NCBI GenBank assembly: GCA_020736575.1
Contig: JAGPYM010000007.1
Location: 682,001 to 746,000 of the forward strand
Source of the DNA: Thelonectria olida
Taxonomy: Eukaryota > Ascomycota > Sordariomycetes > Hypocreales > Nectriaceae
Length of the DNA stretch: 64,000 nucleotides
Direction: 5' to 3'
Shown here: piece by piece, positions 1 through 10,732 of the stretch
Position numbering within the stretch: the first letter of the stretch is position 1
Layout of the letters: every line of letters starts with the position of its first letter
Notes under the pieces: model-generated
Told to the model about the DNA's origin: nothing
The model's input: only the letters and a program-made list of their open reading frames with translations
The model's database searches: none
Position numbers and translations under genes: made by a program

Positions 1-1068
1 CCAAAAACCAGGTCCTCATGGCCGGACCGAGAAGCGAACCGCCGGGGGGTCGTCGCTCATACCTGTTCCGCCCCCAAAACATCACCATCGGACAGAGGCC
101 CAGCATAATTGTTGGTAGAGTATACGCAAGCCAAAACCCAATATGCTTTTCGGCATAGACCCTCAAATAATTGTTAGCTTGCTTATTGAATGCTGGTCGT
201 TGATGGCTGGGGGTCTTACATTGCAACTTGTCCGATGAGCGCGCCAACGTTGATAGAGAAGTAGAACCAGTTATAGATTCTCTCAATGGTAACAGCAGGA
301 TCTACAATAACACGCTCGCCAGATTTAAGCGTCTTGACGTGCATGTACTGCTCTCCTAGTTGTTCAACGATCAAGGGGTTGACGTTCGGCTTGAAACCAC
401 CCGTACCAAAGCCGATGGTGAGGATGGCAATGATCATAGCAGCCAGGGACCCATCCTTGTTCTTGATGACAGGAGGAATTGCTGACATGATCAAAATAAG
501 GTGTCCAACAATGTCAATGCCTAAGGCATAGCTGATGGTCTTGAAACGTCCCCAGTACTGATCGGCGACGTATGCACCGAGGAGCGGCATGAAGTACTGC
601 CAGAACTGATTGAAGGTGGTAATACCGGTAGAGGCTCTCTGACCCATGCCAAGAGCGCCTGCCTGGTCGTCATCATTGACAACAGCACCAGTGGTTGAGC
701 CATCGGGGAGAGGCTGTTGGATGAAGTTGGTAACTAGACCATGTGTTAGAGCCATTATCACCCAACGTTACTGGATAGCGTTATTACTAACACACTACAG
801 TGCATCCATAGTAACTAAATCTCTCACAGAGCTCAATAAATGCAATCGTAAAGAGCTTGAGAGGAATGTGGTTGGGCACTCGTCTTAGGGTCGTCATCTC
901 TTCGGCGGTGGGAAGTTGGTACTCGATGCCGGTGGCATGGTCACGTTGGGTTTGCTGCTGTTCGATGGTTGCTGGATCAACAGAAAGAGAGATTCTCTTC
1001 TCGTCGAGAACCTCAGCACGCAGCTCGGCGCCAGCAATTGGCTCAGTCACGTCGCCGGTGGGCGCCAT
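1..1068 (-). CDS. ptr2: POT/PTR2-family proton-coupled peptide transporter, 5' part only
   Basis: Imports di- and tripeptides across the plasma membrane with protons. Exons are 1068-792, 733-220 and 161-beyond position 1, so the C-terminal half is outside the window. Both introns are 58 nt, and each junction restores family sequence: TVV-FTNFIQQPLP and GQVAM-VYAEKHIG. The PTR2 signature ELCERFSYYG lies at about residues 81-90. The second exon carries the family's conserved glycine-rich segment GFGTGGFKPNVNPLIVEQL. I placed the start at 1068 because that ATG follows ACCACC, a strong fungal context, and opens MAPTGDVTEP. An in-frame ATG at 1176 is possible but less likely. The roughly 90-residue hydrophilic N-terminus is normal for fungal PTR2. 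The family is certain; substrate range cannot be read from sequence. Confidence 0.9.
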
Positions 1069-1203
1069 GGTGGTGAAGGTCTCAAGTGTAAGTGGTGGGT
1101 CCTTGGGAACTGCTCGATATGTGACACAGTCAAAATACCACAGGCTCGGGACCGGGAACTTTGCGATGAGGGACAAACGTGTAAGAAAGGACTAGGGATT
1201 GGC

Positions 1204-1210
1204 CTTTATA
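1204..1210 (-). promoter_or_regulatory. TATA-like box upstream of the peptide transporter
   Basis: TATAAAG on the minus strand, about 135 bp upstream of the chosen ATG at 1068. Distance and orientation fit a fungal TATA element. No transcript start is known. Confidence 0.35.
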
Positions 1211-3800
1211 CTTTGGCCGAGCAATAAGTAGGGTTGTTCTGGGGTGCTCGCAGGGCGATAGAGTTCAGTTCAGTCCAAGGGGAGAGTAGCCGAGACGTTC
1301 TCGGGAGCGTATCACGATTGGCAGGGATTTGCATTAGAGTGAAAGAAGAAGGTCGTTAGGTGAAGTGAGAGAAGGAAGATCAGATGCTCGTGACGGGACA
1401 AAGTTCCAATCTCTGCGTGGTGTTGGCCCTCAGGGATGGCGTCGGAATGCGGCAGGACCTGCAGAGAAGGCGACAACTACGCCTCTCTTGGGAGCCTCCT
1501 CCTTCCTCAAAGGCAAAGGATGTGTTATAGGCTCAGACTTGGCGAGCACTTGGCAGTCAGCTAAAGTTAGCAATGGAAACTCGACCTCTCAATACGTGCC
1601 AAGGCACCCAACCACGCATCACTGGGGGACCTTTTGCTCGTGTGAAACCAACACCCAGCGTGATTGCAATTACGGCATATCGATACTTCATTCCACCATT
1701 AAAGTCACTGATGCGGGCGTTGCTGATCCTTGGTCGCTCGCCTGCCGGGGGGCATGCATGTTTCGCTTCCGTGGGACAAGAGAAGTGCATCGACAAGGGC
1801 CTTCCGCGACTTGGTGGTACGTTGGCGCGAGATGCAGCGGTTTCATGATATACTGCGAGGAGACGGCCTATCTCAATGCCGAAGGTATGCGAGCCAGGTC
1901 TGGCAGAGATACGAACAAGGTAGGCACGAATAGGCCCAAATGCGAAGAAGACATGCTGCAGCTAACTAATTCATCTCGCCCTCCCCTCACTCAGCCTTCC
2001 AGAAATCATTCCATCCTATGCCACGAGTCAGATGGAAGCTGAGCTTATCTCGCTCCTCCACACGACAACTCCTTCTCGGCGATTGCTACCGCAATGGGCA
2101 GCTTGTGTTGCCGTGCTGGCCAAGCATGACGATCAGGTTTGATATCGCCAAACAGATGGAAGCATGGCGGGGGGAAGCAAGCAAGCATCGTATGGCAAAC
2201 GCGAATATCCGATTCAAAAGTTCCAGCAACGTTGCAGCAGCTTCCTTTCATGTGCCGGAAAGAAGGCCAAGATAAGGAAGGCCAAGACGCCACACATGCG
2301 CCAATGTTCCGAGGGTGTGTCCGGGACGATTTGATTGCTGCGGGAGGCGGCCGCGTGGACCAGGACGCGTCTTGGCTGCTTGGCTACGTATGGACCATGG
2401 CAGTTGATGAACCTGGGGGAAGTGGTAGATAACGTGATCACGAGGGGTACGTACTCGACGGCCGGCCAACAACTTCACTTTCACCACATGGGGCGACATG
2501 TCGAAGCCAAAGAGCAGCTACATTACATACGTACACTCTTATCATGGACCCTACCGCAAGGCCGACAGACGAAATGATTGTCCGAATAGTCTACGCACCT
2601 CCTATACGACTGTTGCACGCCTCGGCCGTGTGCCGGAGATGACCTCCCCTATCAAACCACACAACCCGCCTCGAAAACACCACGCAAAAACTCTAGCAAC
2701 AACGTCCCAGAGCGCGTATCGACCACCGATTCGTACGTATGATAGTGGTGCGTCTTCGTTAGTTCCATGGTACACGACACCTTCATAGCACTTAATTACC
2801 GATTGAGCAAACATTGCTACCTTCCTATTCCAGCCTAAACCAGCCCCGCGATAGAACGGTCCCTGGCTTCTTCTTTACAGGCATGGCAGGGACGCTTATT
2901 TAAGCTTCTTTCTTAGGTCTTACCAAGTGCAGACAGGGGCTGACTGCACATCCATCTTGGGACAGATGCTCCCACCAACTACTCCATACGGACTATTCGT
3001 ATACCGATGGACCATCCTCAGAGAGAGGCCTCTTGGTCATTACGTGAGTCTCGCACTACCCCAGAATCCCAGTTTCAGAAGACTAATACATTCAGCCACC
3101 ATCAAATCGATGGACTGGGTCCCCAGGTCGCGAGGACTTGTCATCATGACCGCACCATTATCCCTCTTCCGAGATTGTGTATACTATACATGGATACATC
3201 GCACTTCACCCTCCCTCGCCGCATTGTCAGAGCCGGGACTGTTCGGCTAGTTCCGAGGCTCCCACCTAGTCGTTGTCATCCCAACCAAGCCCGCGGGCGA
3301 TGACGGTGCCCAGCATCAACCATCTCCCTGCCTCCTCTTTGAAGGGCTACATTCTTGGAGTCTTTCAGGCAGCCGGCGGTCTTCGATTCGAGGGACCAGC
3401 CGACGGAGATCATCCGTGTTTCTACAGCCTGATCCGAAAGGCCAACGACCTCTCGCTAACATGTCATCATGGTTCACTCAAGACTCGTTGTGCTCTCTGC
3501 TAGGACGCCAGACAGAAATGCGGTACCGTATGTTGTCTTTGACGTTTTTCCACGATCTTTCTTCTGACCTTAGTAGATCCTCAGCGAGCTCCTAGCGCTT
3601 GGTACATTGCACTGCTCGCGGCGAACACGTCCTCGCCCCTGCTGCTCCCCGTCATGGGGCCACAGCAGTGAGCCATTCGGAAAGGAGCGGGCGAACTCCA
3701 TCAACTGTTCGCTCTATATGTCAGAGGAAATGGTTGAAGTTGAAGGTGCCTTGTCTCCAACACTAACTGTCGCATGGACTCCAAAACCCCGAGCCTGCCA
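1211..3800. other. Gene-poor intergenic stretch
   Basis: Open frames here are short, overlap on both strands, lack recognisable domains and show no consistent codon pattern. I see no gene, RNA or transposon end. The proximal few hundred bases presumably contain the peptide-transporter promoter. Confidence 0.5.
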
Positions 3801-3814
3801 TAGTTCCAACTTTT

Positions 3815-5504
3815 TTGCATGCTTTGTTTCCGGTCAGTGGCGGACAAGCTGTGGAAGGCCGAGAAGGCCGGGCCCCCATCTGTTCGCACATGTTGGACCT
3901 ATTCCACTCAATTCAGGCTGGAAAGTATCCTTCCTCGGGGGTCAGATTCCTGGATCTTGAGTTTAACAGCTCGACGAGGAAGGTCTTTGAGATTGGGATG
4001 TGCAATGCTCAAGGCGAAATTACTCTGGAGTATCGGATCAAGTATCAGCCCGAAATAAGCGATGCTACTGACGCGTACCGGAGCGGTCTTCACGACCAAC
4101 GAGGAGGTATTGGACGAACCGCTCCTGCTGATGGCGTCGACAAAGGCTGGTGGGGCGTTATCGATCAGAGCGGCAGACAACAAACGCGGCTTCGACTCTA
4201 TGATATGATGCCCAAGGTTCAACGGAAGGGAGGCCTTGGGGAAAAGGCGTAGGGTTATTTAGATGCAACAATGCGCCGACGTGCTATGGCAGAAAACCCC
4301 ATCTCCTCCTTCGCTATGGACTCGCAACAAGATGTCCTATGCGCCTATATAAGGGCACCAAAAACTGGGATGCGCTCAAGAGCACAATCAGTACCTTTCT
4401 AGCCAAACACGACATGCTCCTTGATCATCAGACATTCATTCTCAAGCGGCTCGAGGATCAAAATCGAGATGAGGGCGTTGCCACCGAGAATCGCATGACA
4501 TGCCATCCTCAACGGCGGTTTCCTCTTGCAACGGGGTAGAAAGGTCAATTACACGGAACTTATCAACCTGAACGACGAGGCAGACCCCGGGAAACGGCTG
4601 GACTCCCAGCTCCAGCACTCCTCCGGCGGCGAGCCCATTCCAAGCGATTTCAGTCTCGAATGTCAAGTATCACGTTGACTCGCCTCCGCTACAGAGTCGC
4701 CTCTTCAGACTAACTACCAACCTCGAACATCATATCATCGGGATGACCCGGACGCCAGCTACCACGTCCGCCTTCATGTCCACGAGCCCATACACGCCTA
4801 GGAAGCTCACAGAGCAGTTGCTCACGCCGGCCCAGAAGCCAACTTCGGTAGAGGCTTCAGCTCGACACTGTTCATATGGATGAGGAACTCGAGAGCGTTG
4901 CATCCAACAATGATGAGGCGCAGTTCTCTTTAATCTTGGCCTCGACTCCGATAATGAGACTGCAAGGAAAACCACACGAGCTACTACTGCCTGTTCAAGG
5001 GGCTTCGCGCTGATACTGGCCGCCGGTGACAGTTCGACCAGTCGCAGGATCCTCTTGCTTTTGAGCGAGCATACAGGATTTATGGCCTCGGATAACCACT
5101 ACTTCATCGAGGTTGCATCCAACTATACCTTATAGCATTACGATCAGGAAATGCACGGAAGGTGGCTGTCTCGCAGTATACTGAACATCAGTTTCTATAT
5201 ATACAACAAGGGGAGAACCTCAACTAGTGGCCAATGGGCTGGATTTCGTTACTTTGCGGACAGTGGGAGGGTTGACCCTTCACCGTTGATTTGGTCAGAG
5301 GTTAAGCGGATCGCCGACAACGCACCGAGGGTTGCATCGCATCGGAACCTCCCTCCCATCACTGGGCATATTCGTCACTTCATTGCCCGAGGGTGGGTTC
5401 GGGTGATGAAGAAGCAGCCGAACATGGCCACAGGCAAAAAGTATCCGAGGAGGAAAAATGTCAATCAACAGAACAACTTAGAAGAGGAAGGAAGCCTCTG
5501 TTAG
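3815..5504 (+). pseudogene. Decayed gene relic with a DEDDh-exonuclease-like segment
   Basis: The frame at 3815-4252 encodes FLDLEF followed by KVFEIGMCNAQGEITLEY. This resembles the ExoI motif (DxE, then an EIG strand) of DEDDh 3'-5' exonucleases/RNase H-like folds. Coding-looking pieces continue in shifted frames: about 4339-4470 (AKHDMLLDHQTFILKRL), 4500-4675 (ILNGGFLLQRG and TELINLNDEADPG), 4665-4740 (KYHVDSPPLQSRLFRLTTN) and 5151-5504 (SPLIWSEVKRIADNA). Stops and frame changes separate them and no splice sites rejoin them convincingly, so I read a frameshifted relic rather than a live gene. The exonuclease assignment rests on one short motif. An unrelated decayed gene is possible. Confidence 0.35.
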
Positions 5505-5586
5505 AGGGCTTATTAAAGCCCTACTTCCTACAGCGGTTACTGTAGTGGCTAGATCACCCGTTTAAGGGTATTGTTATTTTGCCCTT
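5505..5586. repeat. Row of short adjacent inverted repeats
   Basis: Three small perfect stems follow one another: AGGGCTT/AAGCCCT (5505-5522, 4-nt loop), CTACAG/CTGTAG (5528-5545, 6-nt loop) and ACCC/GGGT (5556-5569). A wider AAGGG/CCCTT pair spans 5564-5586 and overlaps the third stem. They lie directly after the relic and may be a transposon end or chance structure. Confidence 0.35.
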
Positions 5587-5970
5587 ATCTGACTGCCTCT
5601 CTATGAGACACGTCGTTGAGCACTTTTACCACAAGCTCGATTCTCACCGAGGGCCTAGTCAGACAAGACATAATGAGATATGAGCGTCACTGATAGAGCT
5701 GCAAATGAAGAAACATATGTCGGCATAGATAGCAATCGTTAATTGGGACCGTCTATTGTGTCGTCCCTTTATATTGTGTCCCTCTGACCCAACACTTCGC
5801 ACGCCGAGTAAGCTTGGTCAGTCCAGGTTGATTACGCACGCTATACATGGTCCTCCAAGTTCCCGTTTGACCTTTTTCCTAATCCTTGCATCAAATGCTC
5901 CATCTATTTTATACTGACATCTGTCCGCCTTTTCCCCCGCCAAACGTCCACCTTAAGGACAGAGGGTCCA
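5587..5970. other. Intergenic, downstream of ERG2
   Basis: No gene seen. A short direct repeat, TATTGTGTC with TCCCT, occurs twice around 5753-5787. The right part should contain the ERG2 3' UTR. Confidence 0.4.
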
Positions 5971-6704
5971 TTACAACTTACCCTTTAGCAAGTTGGCAAT
6001 CATCTCCCGGCCCGTGATACGAGTCGTGTGCCACAGCGTGGGGAAGTCGAGGGTGCTCGACAGGCCGTCGGCGAAGCCAAAGAACAGCATGGGCGGGATC
6101 CAGCCGCGAGCGTACTCCATGGCGAAGCAGCCCTCAGGCATCTTGTACTGCTTGACGGTGCCGCGGACCAGGTGGTGGATGCTGCCCGGGGGGTACACCT
6201 CGGGCTCGTACTCGCCGGGGACGTACGCAAGCTGCGTGCCCGAGAGGATGTGGAAGTAGTCGTCGGCCGTGTGGCGGCCCGAGTGGCCTTCGGTGCCAAT
6301 CGCGGTGCCGAAGATGATGAGGTACTCGGTTATGCCTGGGGGGTCAATTAGCACCTGCAAGAGCTTCGTACACGGGAGGGGAGCGTCTTACTGGCGTGGA
6401 TGATGTACATGGCGCCCATGGCACCGCCGGCATTGTTAAAGACCCATTCCTCGTCGAGGTTGATGTGAGCGGGCAGCTTCTCGTGGAGCTCGGTGGTGAT
6501 GTACTTGACGACCTCGCGGGTGTTGTTGCCGTGCTCGGCGAGGGCGCGCTTGGACAGGTCGTCGAGGTGCTCGAGGTCGAGGACGTAGAACTTGTCGAGG
6601 TTCTGCTCCAGCACGTAGAAGACGGACGCCAGCAGACCGGTCAGGAGAGCGAGGATGCCCAGGAGGCGGTTGATGCCGGCGGGGGCGCTGTCGGACTTGG
6701 GCAT
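5971..6704 (-). CDS. erg2: C-8 sterol isomerase (ERG2, sigma-1-receptor fold)
   Basis: Converts fecosterol to episterol (delta-8 to delta-7 shift) in ergosterol synthesis at the ER membrane; the enzyme is a known target of morpholine fungicides. Exons 6704-6392 and 6335-5971 give 225 residues, close to the usual length of about 220. The 56-nt intron (GTAAGA...CAG) joins [15 protein letters not shown]. An N-terminal hydrophobic helix (about residues 11-30, [19 protein letters not shown]) anchors the protein. The conserved core includes [20 protein letters not shown] and the substrate-pocket region [20 protein letters not shown]. The start at 6704 opens [10 protein letters not shown] immediately before the anchor. 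The gene lies in tandem with IES1 but is independent of it. Identification is secure. Confidence 0.96.
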
Positions 6705-7495
6705 TGTCGCGGATGGCGTTGCGCGAGGAGAAAGGCGAAAAGAATGCAAGGAGGGTGTACAGGGAGAAGAGCGACGTCGACCACGGGTCAATTGGCTCTG
6801 ACGGAGGACGTGGGAAGAAGACAATTGATATACAAAAGTAAACAACAGCCAACAAGCCGGCAGCGCAACGGGGCCGACCTTATTAATGTTGAGGACATTC
6901 GCAGTGGAGATTAGGAGGACCCCTAGCGGAGTCGGCCTGCATGGGCGCGGGATCTGCCGGACCTCACCGCTTCGGCACCCGTGGATTCCGTTATGCAACG
7001 GGCATCGGTATTCGAGGTGCGCGTACGAATACAGCAATTGTTGATTAGCGTGCGGAAATGAACCAATTGGCTTTCATCCAGGGCAGCTTGGCTCACTGTT
7101 CGTACCTACTTCGTACTCTATCAGCGTTTTCGTGTTCGGCTTTTGCACCAGAGGAGGATGGATGCTGCACTCGGCAAATATGTACATCCATCAGCCAACT
7201 ACACGGACAGGTACTCGCAAATTTCTAATCCTTGTTATGCACGCCGCGTTGCTGTACTGCAATTGACCCAATGTCAAGTCTATTTTATTGCCCTAGCTAT
7301 TCCTGCTGGTGGATTCCAAGTGCAGGGCAACGCCAAAGTTCCCTGAATACCCTGCCAGCTCTTACTCAACTCCGCCCTCGCATTATAAGCTGTCCGCCGG
7401 AAAAAGCGCGCGGTGAAGGACACAGAGACTCCAAGACGGAAAAAAAATGAAAAGTAAAGAGAAAACCAACCCCTCCAAACCTTGATCCTATAGCC
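6705..7495. other. ERG2 promoter region / IES1 3' flank
   Basis: A 791-bp gap between two minus-strand genes. It contains no credible ORF. It must hold the ERG2 promoter; I could not single out a sterol-response-type motif with confidence. Confidence 0.4.
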
Positions 7496-9557
7496 TTACA
7501 TTTCCACCTCGGCTTCCGACTCGTCAGGCGTCATCATATCAGCGAGAGTCATGTCCTCCTCGTTGTCACCAAGATCGTCACCAACCGTGACGTCTCCAAG
7601 TGTAACATCACCCATTGTCATATCGCCGAGTGTCATGTCGTCCCTGGTCATATCACCCATGGTCATGTCACCCATGGTCATGTCGCCAATCGTGGCATCA
7701 GGGTCGACATCTCCGTTCATCTTTGCTCTTCCTTCGTGATCCCCATCCTCATCCTCATCCTTGGTCTCCTTCTTCTGCCGAGGTCGCTTGATCGGGGGAA
7801 CAACTCCAAGCTTAACGTTGTTTGGCCCCCATCGATATAGTCGACGGGCTGATCGTCTCAAAGCTGCCGCGTAGGAGCTAACCTCTTCACCAAAGTCGTC
7901 CTCCTCCTTGGAAAGCAGGCATAGCCCGCCTATACCCACTTCTCGAAACACTCCCGGTGTCTTATCGCCCCCATACGTGAGGTTTCGGGGTTTCGAATGC
8001 TCATCCTCGCTGTCCTCAAAGGGATCTCCTTGGGCTTGAATTCGCCGGTATGCTCTGAAGATGGCGCCGTCTTGACGTCGACCCTTTCGGCTCTTGTGGT
8101 GTCGCTTGCGGAGACCACGATCCAGAATGTACTCGACCCTTTGGGCCCGGTTGCGTTCCACTGCCAATTGATGGGCTGTAGGGGGGCGAGGTTTCCTTGC
8201 AATAACCCCTTCTCCCCCGTGTGCTGGTGAAGAGCCTTCGAAGATCTGATACTTGAGCGGCGCACCCCGCCGTGCCGATGCTAGACCACGGCCGAGAGCC
8301 CTCGGAGGAGGCGTGGATCGGGTACTGTCCATGTCAGACTCGTGCTTGGAAGGTCTGATCCGGGGCAGTATAGCCGGTCCGTCATCAAATGGTGGTCGAA
8401 TCTTGCCGCGCTTGGTCTCTCTCTCGTTGAGATACGCTTGATCCATCTCCAGGATCTTTGCTCGAGTTTTCTGCTTCAATCGGCCAAACTCTGTCTCCTC
8501 CGGTGTGTCTACGTTCTCCTTGCTCTGCTCCTCCTCCGTCATCTCCACCAAGCGAGGCACACCTTGATTTGCGACATCCAAGCCGTAGTCAACGCCTCGG
8601 CCAAACGGGTTCTCGTCACAGCCTTCTTCGGTGAAGTCGGATTCGAGATAAAACCACATGAGCCATAGAAAAGCCTTTGCGCGTGACTGGCTTGAAAATT
8701 GCGTCTTCATGATGAGGTCGTGGAATTCAGCTTGGCGAGGAAAATGTAACTCTGCTATTTTCTGGGCCGTGTTGCACATAACAAAGATGAGGTTTACCGG
8801 ATTTGTTCGCGGGACATCCTCGTTCTTAATCTTGTCTAGCGAATTGGGTTCGTTGCGGTCCTCGGCACCGCCCTTTAGGATAGACTTGAGTCGAGGGGCA
8901 TCTTGAAGTTGCTTGTAGGCATGGCTGTCTTGGTGGGCCTGAAGGGAGGGAATGGCGTGGTATGTTCGTAGTTGAGCTCGCATTTCGGGAAAGACTGGAA
9001 CGATTAGTACGCAAAGCGAAGGTAGGTTGAGGAAGCCATTTCTCACAATTTAGTGTCGTGTTCATACGACCCACGTTAACCAACAGACAAACCATGGCCA
9101 TGCCCTTGGCAGCCTCTCTGTCACTCAAAAGCTTGTCTCTGAGGACCTTGCTGGTCTTGGTACTGCGAGACATGGTGTCGATGTAGAGATCGGCGAAATT
9201 CTGCTTGGGGAGCTTGTCATCGTATGAGTTGGTGAAGACGGCCTCCTCATTATCGAAAACGGCCTTGAGGAAATCATATTGGATATCTTCTCGCCAGAGG
9301 GGCTCGCCATCCTCCTTTTTCAGATGGCGGATCTTCCCAATTTGCTGTTGTTGGCTGGAATCTTTGGGTTGCGATCCCTTACCCTTCCCGCGAAAGCTTT
9401 TCTCTGCAGGTTCGGGTGTGGCATCCGCCATCTGGGTGTCGCCATCGTCCTCGGTCACGGCGCGAGACGCGAAGGACTTAGCTTCGGGTTGGACTGGGGA
9501 GCTTGGGGGCTCGATTTCGGGTGTTGGCGAACCCGAGGCGGAGGATTCACTTGCCAT
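7496..9557 (-). CDS. ies1: INO80 chromatin-remodelling complex subunit 1 (Ies1)
   Basis: A subunit of the nuclear INO80 nucleosome-sliding complex. Exons 9557-9047 and 8994-7496 (52-nt intron) give 669 residues, comparable to yeast Ies1 (about 690). The junction reads RMNTTLN-FFPEMRAQL. The N-terminal 80 residues are acidic and Ser/Pro-rich. The conserved core follows: REDIQYDFLKAVFDNEEAVF, then RTYHAIPSLQAHQDSHAYKQ, then AKAFLWLMWFYLESDFTEEG. The centre is basic (PLKYQIFEG, RKRHHKSRKGRRQ) and the end is acidic. About residues 605-650 form a run of GDMT/GDVT repeats. The start at 9557 (MASESSASG) has a good context. An in-frame extension upstream to 9671 exists but looks like 5' UTR. The short basic motifs suit nuclear targeting. 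Confidence 0.88.
7551..7700 (-). repeat. Tandem 15-bp repeat encoding GDMT-type pentapeptides in Ies1
   Basis: On the coding strand, units encoding G-D-(M/V)-T-(M/L/R/V) repeat about nine times, with single-residue variants such as RDDMT and GDVTV. Nearly identical 15-bp units suggest slippage or unequal crossing over. Copy number probably varies between strains. Confidence 0.85.
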
Positions 9558-10732
9558 GGTGGTGGTGTTCGGGCGATAACTGGCGCGAGGGGTAAGGAGG
9601 GAGGTGGAAGGAGAGACTCGTTCGAGGTGTACGAGGGACGTCGGCTCTAAGAGCGCATGGCTCTGTCGCAAGGACGCTATTCAAAGAAATGAAGCAGCAA
9701 TCGTTGATGAATTTGTGGGTGAATTGGTGATGAAAAAGTGGCGATGACGAAGCGGATTGTGATGTGAGGGTGATGACAGGACAAGGTTTTGGCGTGCGTG
9801 ATCTGGGCCACGATGCCACAGCTTTGCGGTGCGACCAAGCTTAGCCTCATCTCCAGCTCCGACAGAGCGCCTCGCTGAGTCCCGTCGCTAAGGCGCGTCA
9901 GATGCGCTGAATGTTAGTGGATCTTGGTGGTGGTTCCTGGTTAACCTGGTTCTTTGTGGCTGGTGAAGGCGATCTGTGTGGCTTGGCAGTGGTCCGTGCA
10001 ACACGTCTCAAAATCGCCAAGTTCCGTTCCTCTCTTCCCTTCTAATTGCGCACGTTCCGGAGTGGGTTAGGAGTCATAGTGCCAGACTGTGTACTTGTCA
10101 CTTTAATATGACAACCCAACAACTCGGCAAGCGAACGCAGACCCAGGCATTTGCCAATCAATAGGAGAGCTTACAAGATAGGCGTAAACGTGGCTCAAGG
10201 CCATTAAGTGGCCGGTGGACATGCCTCCAGGAGGCGCAAAACGTATCGTATCTACAAACCACCAATTCTGTCCCAATTTTCTTCAATTTTAATACACATT
10301 TTCCCATTCAACTTGAAAATTTAATTAAATTTTAATATCATATAGGATAGGAGTAGAGTTAGGTAGGTATGGAACACGGATTGGCTAGGTGTTAGATGCT
10401 GGTTAGGATTAGTATACACTGGGCTGAGATACCTAGGTTTGGTTGGAGGTTTGTATCTTTTTTCTGCAGGTGCGAGTTTAGGTATTCTGCTTCCAGCTCC
10501 TGTCCCCAACCCCTTCCCTCCCTTCTAGATAATTCGGCACGTTCCGGAGCGGATTGTCCATAGACTCAATCGAGACTACCTCTGAGGCAAGCATTGACCT
10601 CTACACACCGGATTAGTTCACAATGTAAGATAAGTACCTAAGGGTAACTAGTCGTGCGCCCAAACATCCGACTTCAACTGGAAAAAATGTTATGATAGGA
10701 CAGGAGGTGTTCACTGTACCAAAACAACACTA
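9558..10732. other. Intergenic with a dispersed direct repeat and an AT-rich patch
   Basis: No gene seen. The 13-mer GCACGTTCCGGAG occurs at 10050-10062 and again at 10537-10549. Both copies follow CCCTTCTA and AATT. Between them, 10260-10345 is AT-rich. The left part should hold the IES1 promoter. Confidence 0.45.

Noticed and set aside
1365..2042. 225-codon plus-strand frame upstream of the peptide transporter
   Set aside because: Composition looks random, no domain, overlapped by equally open frames on both strands.
6396..6914. 172-codon plus-strand frame opposite ERG2
   Set aside because: Antisense shadow of ERG2 exon 1 and its promoter; no domain content.
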